Source: CAJQQK01 sp963696075
Lineage (GTDB): Bacteria; Pseudomonadota; Alphaproteobacteria; Rhizobiales; Hyphomicrobiaceae
DNA length: 64,000 nt
Assembly (NCBI GenBank): GCA_963696075.1
Contig: CAVOJD010000006.1
Span: forward strand, 620,001-684,000
Direction: 5' to 3'
The position numbers and the translations under genes were made by a program. This document shows, piece by piece, positions 54,972 to 64,000 of this stretch; the first letter of the stretch is position 1; every line of letters begins with the position of its first letter. The notes under the pieces were generated by a model. The model did not search any database and was not told the origin of the DNA. It saw only the letters and a program-made list of their open reading frames with translations.

Positions 54972-56471
54972 TCAATGCGATCGCATCGAGGCCTTGACGA
55001 TGTGGGAACGCCAGGCGGACGCGTTACCGGCCACTGTCAATTCCGGCAGTTCTTCGGAGTAGGTCGGCGCGTCGATGCCGACGGCGGCAGCCAGTGCGGC
55101 GTGCGCACTTTGCAGGTTGGCTTCGGCAAGAAGCTTGCGAACCGCGGCAACCGCCTCGTTGAGCTCCTCGCGCAACAGCGTCTGTTCGCTCACCCGGTCG
55201 GCACGATACTCAGCCCGGATGTGATGCAGCAGCTGTTGTTGGGTCGACGCATAGGTCTTGGCCGTATCGAGTTCCCGGCTGATGATGGCGATCCGCGCCC
55301 GGCTGACATGGATCTGCGTCATGACGGCAAGCGTCAGCGACAGATCCTTTTGCGCAAGCGCTGCATCCTGCGCCTCGATGACATTGCGGCGTGCCGGATA
55401 CTGGAACAGACGCATTACATTCCAGCTCGCCTTCGCCCCCCAGTTCACCCACTGGTCGTGCAGCAGGAACGAGTTGGTGTCGATGTTGGCGCCGGCGAAC
55501 AATTGAATGCCGGGCAGAAGTTCGAGCAGGGCAGCATCGAGTTCCTTGCCGTTGATCCGCCGACGATAGGCGACTTCGCGAAGCTCCGGCCGCTTTTCCA
55601 TGGCCAGCGCGATCAACGAATCGGGATGCGCCGACAGCGCCTTGGACTGCACCCCTGACGCCGGTCGCGCCAGCTTGAACTGGGCATCCGGCCGTTCGTT
55701 GATCAGGGCGGCGAGCTGGATCTTGGCCGATGCCAGCTCACGCTGCAGCTCTTGCAGGGTGCGCCGGATCTCGATCAATTCGCGGCGGTAGGTGATCGCC
55801 GTAATCGGAGAGGTCGAGCGGTCTTTGGCCTGGCGCTTCGAAAGCTGGATCATCTGCTCGGCGCGCTTTTCGAGTTTGCGCAACCGGTTGCGCATCAGAT
55901 CGGCGGCATAGGCGCGCCAATACGTTGTGCGCACCTCCTCGATCAGCTTCTGCACGACGCGGCGCCGGTTCTCCTGGGCAATCATCACTTTGTCGGCGGC
56001 CTGACGCGCCCGCACATAGGAGAGGCCGAAGTCCAGGATGTGCCAGCTCAAGGCGAGATCAGCCGTATCGCGCAGCCTGTCCTGCGAGGTTGAGAAGCCG
56101 AAGTTCTGCGTGTTGGTGACGAGGTTGTAGCTCGACGAGCCGAGCGTGTTGTTGCGATTGTCGCGAGCCGCACCCGCAACGAGGCCGGGCAGCATCTGTG
56201 CGGTCGCGGCGTTGACCTCCGCGGTCCTCAGGGCGGTCTCATACATCTCGACGCGATGGTCGAGGTTGTACTGCACGGCGCGCGCGATCGCCTGCTTCAG
56301 CGTCAACGTGCCGGAGACCGGCGTGCGCACTTCCGCAAAGCGCTGCAAGCGCTCGCTACCCTGTTCTTTGAGTTGCAGTTCAGTGATGGGATCGGGCGTG
56401 ATCACGCAACCTGCAGTGAGCAATGCACTGAGCGTGACGATGATGGACGCCCGACGGGGTGTCGTCGGCAT
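54972..56471 (-). CDS. TolC-like outer-membrane lipoprotein (copy 2)
   Basis: A 499-residue paralogue of the 16726 gene, of exactly equal length, on the opposite strand. Signal MPTTPRRASIIVTLSALLTAGC has the lipobox with Cys22. It has the same efflux-protein helical layout, with long identical stretches (INGKELDAALLELLPGIQLFAGANIDTNSFLLHDQWVNWGA). No adaptor or protease gene accompanies it. It sits alone between adhesins B and C, divergent from C. It may supply extra channels for the same export machine or for adhesin C. GGAG lies 7 nt before ATG, as in copy 1. Confidence 0.9.
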   Translation of the reverse strand: MPTTPRRASIIVTLSALLTAGCVITPDPITELQLKEQGSERLQRFAEVRTPVSGTLTLKQAIARAVQYNLDHRVEMYETALRTAEVNAATAQMLPGLVAGAARDNRNNTLGSSSYNLVTNTQNFGFSTSQDRLRDTADLALSWHILDFGLSYVRARQAADKVMIAQENRRRVVQKLIEEVRTTYWRAYAADLMRNRLRKLEKRAEQMIQLSKRQAKDRSTSPITAITYRRELIEIRRTLQELQRELASAKIQLAALINERPDAQFKLARPASGVQSKALSAHPDSLIALAMEKRPELREVAYRRRINGKELDAALLELLPGIQLFAGANIDTNSFLLHDQWVNWGAKASWNVMRLFQYPARRNVIEAQDAALAQKDLSLTLAVMTQIHVSRARIAIISRELDTAKTYASTQQQLLHHIRAEYRADRVSEQTLLREELNEAVAAVRKLLAEANLQSAHAALAAAVGIDAPTYSEELPELTVAGNASAWRSHIVKASMRSH

Positions 56472-56542
56472 TGTGGTTCTCCAAGATGACAATTTCGAGA
56501 GAGCCGCAACGCAATACGGATACGCCAACAACATCGGCGGCC
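54972..56542 (-). repeat. Inverted duplication, right copy (1571 bp)
   Basis: Second TolC gene plus 71 bp of leader, the reverse partner of 16655-18225. The 36,746 bp between the two copies hold the adaptor/M50 genes and adhesins A and B. Recombination between copies would invert that block. Confidence 0.85.
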
Positions 56543-57198
56543 GGGGTCTGACAGTGGACGCAACGTGTCCGAGAAATGCACGTTAAACGTGTGATGAGAT
56601 TTATGATCGACACAACTTAAGAGGGTGTTAACGCTGAGGCGTGTGTGTCCGCCTGATGCTGGGATCATGCGCGGGTGCGCTGGCGATTTCTGGTGAAAGT
56701 GGCAGAAAATGTGGATAAATAGGGGATTGTGTGGGGATATCGTCAGCCGCGAGTTCGCGCCTTTTTCAAGTTAAGAGATATTTTTACAACAATTTATGGT
56801 TGCAATAAGTCTCGTATTAAGACATAGCAGTATACACGTTTAGCGTGTGTAGTTGTGTTGTCGCGTCAATGATTTGTGCGATCGGCAACCTAACGAGAGC
56901 CCGCTCAACGTGATGCAATCCGCGATCCCGTCATTCCCGATTCTCGCGTGCCGAAGGCAGCGTCCACCGTTTTTTCGATCAGGAAAACGGAGTGGCGGCC
57001 TTGACGTGCGCACGCGACCGGCAGCCGCGCCAGCCACTGCGCTGGCGCGGCGCCACCCGCAGCCCTGCCGCGTATCGCGCGTGCCCGCCATCCACGCCTT
57101 CTCGATCCAACCGCGCGACCCCACCCGATAGCGCCCCGCCGTCCACCGTCGCGTGACGACGCATCTCTAATTCCTGACCTGCACAATCGAGGCCTGAA
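56472..57198. promoter_or_regulatory. Divergent leader between TolC copy 2 and adhesin C
   Basis: 727 bases without a convincing gene. The 56580-56900 part is A/T-rich and contains ACAACTTAAGAGGGTGTTAA (56612-56631), which carries the CTTAAG motif also present upstream of TolC copy 1 and the adhesin A cluster. Promoters for both divergent genes are expected here. From about 56920 the DNA becomes G/C-rich again. GAGG (57189-57192) is the ribosome-binding site of adhesin C. Confidence 0.5.
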
Positions 57199-58680
57199 AT
57201 GACCGCTCAGCCGACCACCGAACTCCTCGCTCTCCTGCACAAACTTGGTGCCGTCTCCTCCGAGCGTCCCATGCGCATGGTGCTCGAGCCGCGCGTCGTG
57301 TTCGATGCCGCCGGCGTCGCGCTTGCTGCTGACGCCGTCGCCGAAAGCGCCGTCGAAGCGCCGCCGCCGCCCGAGATCCCGAGCGCGGCGGACCTGCAGG
57401 TCATCTGCGAATTCGACGATCTGGCCCAGGCGCTCGCGTGCCAGGAGCCGGTCACCGATGCAACCAGCATCGTCTTCATCGATAGTGCCGTCTCCGATCC
57501 TGAAATCCTCGCCAACGCGGTGCAGCCCGACTCGGAAGTCGTCTACCTCTCGGCCGACCGTGATGGCATTGAGCAGATGGCCTACTACCTCGAAGGCCGC
57601 GCGGGCCTCGGCGCGATCCATATCCTCTCTCACGGGGAAGCCGGCGAGCTGCAACTCGGCGCCACCGCCTTCAACGCCGCCACCATGGCCGGCGAGCACG
57701 CTGACGAACTCGCGATCATTCGCGCAGCGCTCGGCGATGATGCCGACATTCTGATCTACGGCTGCGACGTCGCCGCCGGCACGGCCGGCGCGGAATTCAT
57801 GAATGCCCTCGCGGAGGCGACGGGCGCTGATATTGCCGCCTCGACGGATGCCACGGGTGACGCCGCCCAGGGCGGCGATTGGGACCTCGAAGCACGCGTC
57901 GGCGCGGTCGAGTCCCGCCTGATCGACGCGGACTACTGGGAACACCTGCTCGCCGGCATCAATGATGCGCCGGTTCTCGACATTTCCGGCACGCCGGACT
58001 TCGGCCGCACCTATGCAGGCGTCGATCTTGCCAACCACGATGGCAACACGGTCGCCCAGATGCTGCGCTCGGCTAATCTGTACAGCCGCGATCCGATCAC
58101 GGATGCCGACTGGGACGATGACGCCATCGCCGTCGTTGGCGTCAATGACACCAACGGCACCTGGCAATATTCAACGGACGGCGGCACGACATGGACCGCC
58201 TTCGGCGCTGTTTCCGAGACCAATGCTGTCTTGCTGGCCGCTGATGCCAATGTGCGCTTTGTCGCCAATACCGGCTATGTCGGTCAGGACCCGACGCTCG
58301 ATTTCCGTGCATGGGATGGTTCCACCGGCGCCAATGGCGATACCGGCGTCGACACCACCACCAATGGCGGCACAACCGCGTTCTCGACCGACATTGAAAC
58401 CGCCTTCATCGATGTCATCGACGCGGCAAATGTGGTCACGGTCACATCGGCTGACAACCTCGCGGCTGGCGGGCTCGAAGCAATTATTCAGGCGGTCCCG
58501 CAGGATTCCGTCGCTTACATTGAATTCGACGCTTCACTGGAGGGTGTCGTTCTTACCGGTTGGACCACTGGTTTAACAGATATCACTGGTGATACAAATA
58601 TTTTAATCAATACAATTGAAAAGAGAGATATTACCGTAGAGCCGAATACAAGTTTTGTTGTCGTCGAGCGTTTGGCTTAG
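57199..58680 (+). CDS. Giant adhesin C, segment 1 (LEPR / DUF4347 N-terminus)
   Basis: Start ATG 57199 with GAGG 6 nt upstream. Helix TTELLALLHKLGA, then LEPRVVFDAAGVALAAD from residue 29, and DUF4347 about 90-240 with His145 and Cys189, aligned residue for residue with adhesin B. Then a domain WQYSTDGGTTWTAFG...LDFRAWDGSTG, related to one in adhesin A near 27,960-28,170. The frame ends in TAG at 58678-58680, but sense sequence continues in another frame from about 58670, so an indel near 58668 breaks the gene. No small partner gene precedes it, unlike A and B. Confidence 0.85.
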   Translation: MTAQPTTELLALLHKLGAVSSERPMRMVLEPRVVFDAAGVALAADAVAESAVEAPPPPEIPSAADLQVICEFDDLAQALACQEPVTDATSIVFIDSAVSDPEILANAVQPDSEVVYLSADRDGIEQMAYYLEGRAGLGAIHILSHGEAGELQLGATAFNAATMAGEHADELAIIRAALGDDADILIYGCDVAAGTAGAEFMNALAEATGADIAASTDATGDAAQGGDWDLEARVGAVESRLIDADYWEHLLAGINDAPVLDISGTPDFGRTYAGVDLANHDGNTVAQMLRSANLYSRDPITDADWDDDAIAVVGVNDTNGTWQYSTDGGTTWTAFGAVSETNAVLLAADANVRFVANTGYVGQDPTLDFRAWDGSTGANGDTGVDTTTNGGTTAFSTDIETAFIDVIDAANVVTVTSADNLAAGGLEAIIQAVPQDSVAYIEFDASLEGVVLTGWTTGLTDITGDTNILINTIEKRDITVEPNTSFVVVERLA

Positions 58681-61600
58681 AACATACGACAATGCAAGTG
58701 TAACATTCGATTCAATGGATATTGGAGAGATAGGATCTGGAATAGCTCAAATATTTCTATATGACAATTCTCATATCACATTCATTGATTCTGTCTATAG
58801 AGATACATATACTAGATTTACAGAATCCATAGTGATGGAGGATAACAGTAGTTTTACAGCTATTGATACAAATTTTGAAAGAATGTCTGCAAGAAATCGA
58901 GGCAATTTGGTTTCGACTTCCACTGGCGATATAACACTTGTCGGCACGACAGTCGTCCGTGCCAACAACCATTTTAACGGCGGCGGCTCTGGCGGCTTCC
59001 TGCGAACAAGTGCGGGAACGCTCATCATTCACGACAGCCTCATTGATGGCCACGGCGATCGAAGTAATGGCCTCTCCGGTGCGGCCGTCAATATCATTGG
59101 CGATGGCGAAGTGAATGCCATTATTTCCAATTCAGTCCTGACCGTAACGCGGGCCGCGTCGGACGGCGGCGGTGTTTACGTTTCCAACACGAACGCGCTA
59201 AGTCAGGTGGTCATCAACCAATCCACCATTGTCGGCAACCGTTCCGACGCGACCTACTATAGCAGCTCGGCAAACAACGATGGCGATGGTGATGGCGCGG
59301 GGGTTTATGTGACCGAGGACGCGTCAGCGTCGGTTCAGATATTCAACTCGCTGATTGCCGCCAACGTCAGTAAGGGCGAGCAGGATGACATCCTTGATCC
59401 CCAGGGTCTGGTTCAAATCGATGCGAATTCGATCATTGGGGCAATCAACAAGACTATCGTGACGCCACTGGCCGATATCAAGGTTGATCCCATATCTGGC
59501 CGTCTGTTGGATGGCAGCATTGCGATTGACGGCTCGTCCGGCACGACGCCTGCTGGCGTGTTGGAGTCCATCAATTCCAACACGGAGCGATTTGGCACGG
59601 ATATCACATCGCTCCTGGTGCGGTCGGTGGGTACCGGGGCAGATGTTGGCGCGATCGAAAGCAATTTCGCCAGGGTCCTGATCGACCCCACAGAACTGGT
59701 CTATGTCGAGGGCGAAAGCCAGGATTATACCATGCGGCTCAACACCGAGCCGTCCGATGACGTCATCATCACCTTCACGATGACGGGCGCTGCCGACACC
59801 ACCATGTCAATTCCCGGTGCTGTCGATGTCAATGGCGATGGCCGGACGTGGGAAGTCACCTTCACCAATTCGATCAACAACACGCCGGGCGCCGCGATGT
59901 GGGACACGGGAGCTGTCGCCACCGTTACCACGGCTGACAATATCGTCGCCGGCGACGGCCGCACGGCCAGCATCGCCTATTCCGCCTATTCCGAAGATCC
60001 GGCCTATCACGGCATTGAAGCCTTCCAGCCGGTTGATCCGACCGATGTGACCATTCAGGACAACGATGTGCCGGGCGTGATCGCCAGGGTGATTGACAAC
60101 ACGGTCAGTGAGGATGGCACCAACACGGCACTCATCGAGTTCGAACTGACCACGATTCCGACGGCACCGGTGACCGTCGCGCTATCATCAAGCGACAACT
60201 CGGAGGGAAGCGTTCCCCCGTCAATCACCATTGATCCGGCGAATTGGAACAACAGTGCCGCCAACCAGATCGTTGTCACCGGGGTCGATGACAGCATCAT
60301 CGACGGCCAAGTCAGTTTCCAGGTCGTGACGGGCAATGTCACGAGCGCTGACACGAACTACAATGCCCTGACCGGGGCTGATGTCTTTGATCCGACAATC
60401 ACCACAACCGATGATGATGTTCCAGGCGTTATCCTGACAGCCGTCGACGATACGACGGGAGAAGACGGATCGACAGGCACGGTTTCGGTTGTGCTGACGG
60501 CACAACCATCGAGCAACGTGTCGGTGACAATCATCTCGTCTGACACGAGCGAAGGAACAGACAACGTCAGTGACGGACCCGGCGAAGGTCTGATCTTCAC
60601 GCCATCGAACTGGAACGTACCGCAGATCGTCACCGTGACGGGCCAGGACGACAGCCTGGTTGACGGCGATGTCCAATATCTGGTGCGCGTCGGCGGGATG
60701 GATGGCGACGCTGCCTTCGCGGCGGTCGATGTCGGCACGATTGCGCCGGTCATCATGACGAATATCGACGATGAAACGGTTCCAGCGCCGACGCTCGACG
60801 CGGCCTCTGACAGCGGTGCGTCCAACACCGATCTCATTACCAACGTCGCGACGCCGACGGTGACCGGGGCGGCTGGCTCGTACACACCCGGTGACACGAT
60901 CAATATCTATGATGGCGGCACGCTCGTCGGATCGGGCACCGTCGCGCCGGACGGGTCCTACGCCATCACGCTGACGACACCGTTGAGCGACGGACCGCAT
61001 GACCTGACCGCCACATTGACACCGTCCGGCGGCAGCGAATCCGCGCCCAGCTCACCCCTGACGCTCACGGTCGACACCGCAGCGCCCTTGCTCGACAACG
61101 ACGACGACGGCACCACCACCGCCTCACCGGACTATACGACCAGCTACGTCGCCGGCAGCGCCGCCGCCATCGATGCAACAACCGACCTGTCCGTCCTCCA
61201 GGATGGCGCGGATTACGCAAGCGCACTCGATATCGCGATTTCAGGCGCAGTCGATGCAGGCGACGAAGTCGTGATCATCGGCGGCGAAGAGTACATCATC
61301 GGCGTCGCCAAGACGGCGACCGTCACCATTGGCGCAACGACGTTCGACGTGGTCATGACGGGCACGTCGATTGCGATCACCAATACCGCTGGCGCTGCGG
61401 TGGCCGCACCCAACGCCGACTGGACGGCGCTCATCAGGTCGATCGACTACCGCCACGACGGCACGCTCGTCTCGACAACCGTCGGCGCGCGCACGCTGGC
61501 CCTGACGGCCGAGGATCTCGCAGGCAACACCCAGTCGTCGCTCACCACCATCGACGTTACCACCAACAACACGCCTGTCGACGACGACGAAACCGCAGCA

Positions 61601-64000
61601 CCCACCGAGGACACGCCATTCTCGGTGCCGGCTGCAACGGGGCTCCTCGCCAACGCGACCGACGTCGAAGGCGACCCCATCTCGATCTCCGGTTACACGA
61701 TTGCCGGCATCACCGGCACCCAACCCGTCGGCACGCCGGTCACGATCCCATCTGTCGGCGACCTCACCATCAACGCCGACGGCTCCTACGACTTTACGCC
61801 GGCAGCCGACTTCTCGGGCCCCGTGCCGGCGATCACCTACAGCGTGACCGATGGCTTCTCGACCGACACCTCGACGTTGACGCTGGCGGTCACGAACGTC
61901 AATGACGACCCGACCGCCTCCGCCGCCCCGCTGACGCCGACCGAAGATACACCCGCAACCGGCGCCATCACCGCAACCGACGTGGACGGCGATCCGCTGA
62001 GCTATACGCTCTCGACACCGCCGGCCAACGGCACGGTCGCCCTCAACCCGGACGGCACGTTCACCTATACCCCGGACCCCGACTTCAACGGCTCGGACCC
62101 CTTCACGGTCACGGTTGACGACGGCAACGGCGGCACCATCGACGTCACGGTTCCGGTCTCCGTCGGCGCCGTCAACGACGACCCCGTCGGCTCGGCGGCC
62201 CCGCTGACGCCGAACGAGGACACACCGGCGACCGGCGCGATCACCGCCACCGATCCCGATGGCGATCCGCTGACGTACACGCTCTCGACCCCGCCCGCCA
62301 ACGGCACGGTCACGCTGAACCCGGACGGCACGTTCTCCTACACGCCGGACGCCGACTACAACGGCTCGGATGACTTCGTCGTCACGGTCGACGACGGCAA
62401 CGGCGGCACGGTCGACGTCACGGTTCCGGTCACGGTCGCAGCCGTCAATGACGATCCGACCGCCTCCGCCGCCCCCCTGACACCGCTCGAGGACACGCCC
62501 GCAACCGGCGCCATCACCGCAACCGACGTGGACGGCGATCCGCTGAGCTATACGCTCTCGACACCGCCGGCCAACGGCACCGTCGCCCTCAATCCGGACG
62601 GCACGTTCACCTATACGCCGGACCCCGGCTTCAACGGCTCGGACCCGTTCACGGTCACGGTTGACGACGGCAACGGCGGCACCATCGACGTCACGGTCCC
62701 GGTCTCCGTCGGCGCCGTCAACGACGACCCCGTCGCCTCCGCCGCCCCGCTGACGCCGAACGAGGACACGCCGGCGACCGGTGCGATCACCGCCACCGAT
62801 CCCGACGGCGATCCGCTGACGTACACGCTCTCGACCCCGCCGGCCAACGGCACGGTCACGCTCAACCCGGACGGCACCTTCTCCTACACGCCGGACCCCG
62901 ACTACAACGGCTCGGATGATTTCGTCGTCACCGTCGACGACGGCAACGGCGGCACGGTCGACGTCACGGTTCCGGTCACCGTCGCAGCCGTCAATGACGA
63001 TCCGACCGCCTCCGCGGCCCCCCTGACACCGCTCGAGGACACACCGGCCACCGGTGCGGTGATTGCCACCGACGTGGACGGCGATCCGCTGAGCTATACG
63101 CTCTCGACGCCGCCGGCCAACGGCACCGTCGCCCTCAACCCGGACGGCACGTTCACCTATACGCCGGACCCCGGCTTCAACGGCTCGGATCCCTTCACGG
63201 TCACGGTGGACGACGGCAACGGCGGCACCATCGACGTGACGGTTCCGGTCTCCGTCGGCGCCGTCAACGACGACCCCGTCGGCTCCACCACGCCGCTGAC
63301 GCCGACCGAAGACACCCCGGCGACCGGTGCGATCACCGCCACCGATCCCGATGGCGATCCGCTGACGTACACGCTCTCGACCCCGCCGGCCAACGGCACG
63401 GTGACGCTCAACCCGGACGGCACGTTCTCCTACACGCCGGACCCCGACTACAACGGCTCGGATGATTTCGTCGTCACCGTCGATGACGGCAACGGCGGCA
63501 CGGTCGACGTCACGGTTCCGGTCACCGTCGCAGCCGTCAATGACGATCCGACCGCCTCCGCGGCCCCGCTGACACCGCTCGAGGACACACCGGCCACCGG
63601 CGCGGTGATTGCCACCGACGTGGACGGCGATCCGCTGAGCTATACGCTCTCGACACCGCCGGCCAACGGCACCGTCGCCCTCAACCCGGACGGCACGTTC
63701 ACCTATACGCCGGACCCCGGCTTCAACGGCTCGGACCCGTTCACGGTCACGGTTGACGATGGCAACGGCGGCACCATCGACGTCACGGTTCCGGTCTCCG
63801 TCGGCGCCGTCAACGACGACCCCGTCGGCTCGGCGGCGCCGCTGACGCCGAACGAGGACACACCGGCGACCGGTGCGATCACCGCCACCGATCCCGATGG
63901 CGATCCGCTGACGTACACGCTCTCGACCCCGCCGGCCAACGGCACGGTCACGCTCAACCCGGACGGCACGTTCTCCTACACGCCGGACCCCGACTACAAC
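58670..64000 (+). CDS. Giant adhesin C, segment 2, runs off the window
   Basis: Open in one frame from about 58670 to the window end, in phase with the adhesin repeats. First comes an A/T-rich parallel-beta-helix-like region (58600-59650; RTYDNASVTFDSMDIG, ISNSVLTVTRAASDGGGVYVSNT, typical of polymorphic right-handed helix proteins). Two Calx-beta-like domains (60067-60420 and 60424-60777) follow, then a bacterial Ig-like domain (LDAASDSGASNTDLITN...YTPGDTINIYDGG), a long unit with TSYVAGSAAAIDAT, a cadherin-like domain (61590-61890) and a 546-bp tandem array to the edge. The C-terminus is not in the window. Confidence 0.83.
61898..64000 (+). repeat. Tandem 546-bp repeat array in adhesin C
   Basis: Units begin at 61898, 62444, 62990 and 63536 (VNDDPT), period 546 bp = 182 codons, nearly identical. 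Each unit holds two cadherin-like domains of about 91 residues with the core TPATGAI(T/I)ATD(V/P)DGDPL and PDGTF(T/S)YTPD. The array is cut by the window end. Confidence 0.9.

Overview
The window comes from a GC-rich alphaproteobacterium. The evidence is the gene order purN/purM, DUF2066 protein, AI-2E-type permease, HdaA, ppk, ppx, rnd, aspS, together with an HdaA-type DnaA regulator carrying a clamp-binding QLTFDL motif. The genus cannot be fixed from the sequence alone.

Region 1 (1-16283) is mostly housekeeping. A frame-broken cytochrome P450 runs off the left edge. It is followed by overlapping purM-purN on the minus strand, a secreted DUF2066 protein, an eight-helix-type permease, hdaA, polyphosphate kinase and exopolyphosphatase, a class-B J-domain protein, ribonuclease D, aspartyl-tRNA synthetase (one extra base breaks the frame), a ceramidase-family membrane protein and tRNA-Leu(TAA).

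Region 2 (16284-22579) is an operon with tight spacing or TAATG overlaps. It encodes a TolC-like outer-membrane lipoprotein, a short periplasmic adaptor, an adaptor with an N-terminal GAF-like domain, and a large membrane protein joining a PqqD-like domain, an M50 (HELGH) protease core and a HlyD-like C-terminus. No ABC or RND pump gene is present.

Region 3 (23161-64000) holds three giant surface-protein genes, A, B and C, all on the plus strand. Each starts with the same module: a short helix, LEPRVVFDAAG, then a DUF4347 domain with invariant His and Cys. They continue into calcium-binding DxDxDG repeats, cadherin-like/He_PIG domains, a vWFA domain (A) and Calx-beta-like domains (C). A and B end in the same new-looking C-terminal domain. 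Small proteins precede A and B; the one before B is a free-standing relative of that C-terminal domain. A second TolC paralogue, inverted and of identical length, lies between B and C, so a 1571-bp inverted duplication flanks about 36.7 kb.

The working idea is that region 2 is a dedicated export machine for the LEPR/DUF4347 giants, with the PqqD-M50-HlyD protein replacing the usual ABC exporter. This is inference from architecture and linkage.

A, B, C, aspS and the P450 contain frame breaks, many of them in near-identical repeats. The aspS break, in an essential gene, suggests that at least some are sequencing or assembly indels rather than decay.
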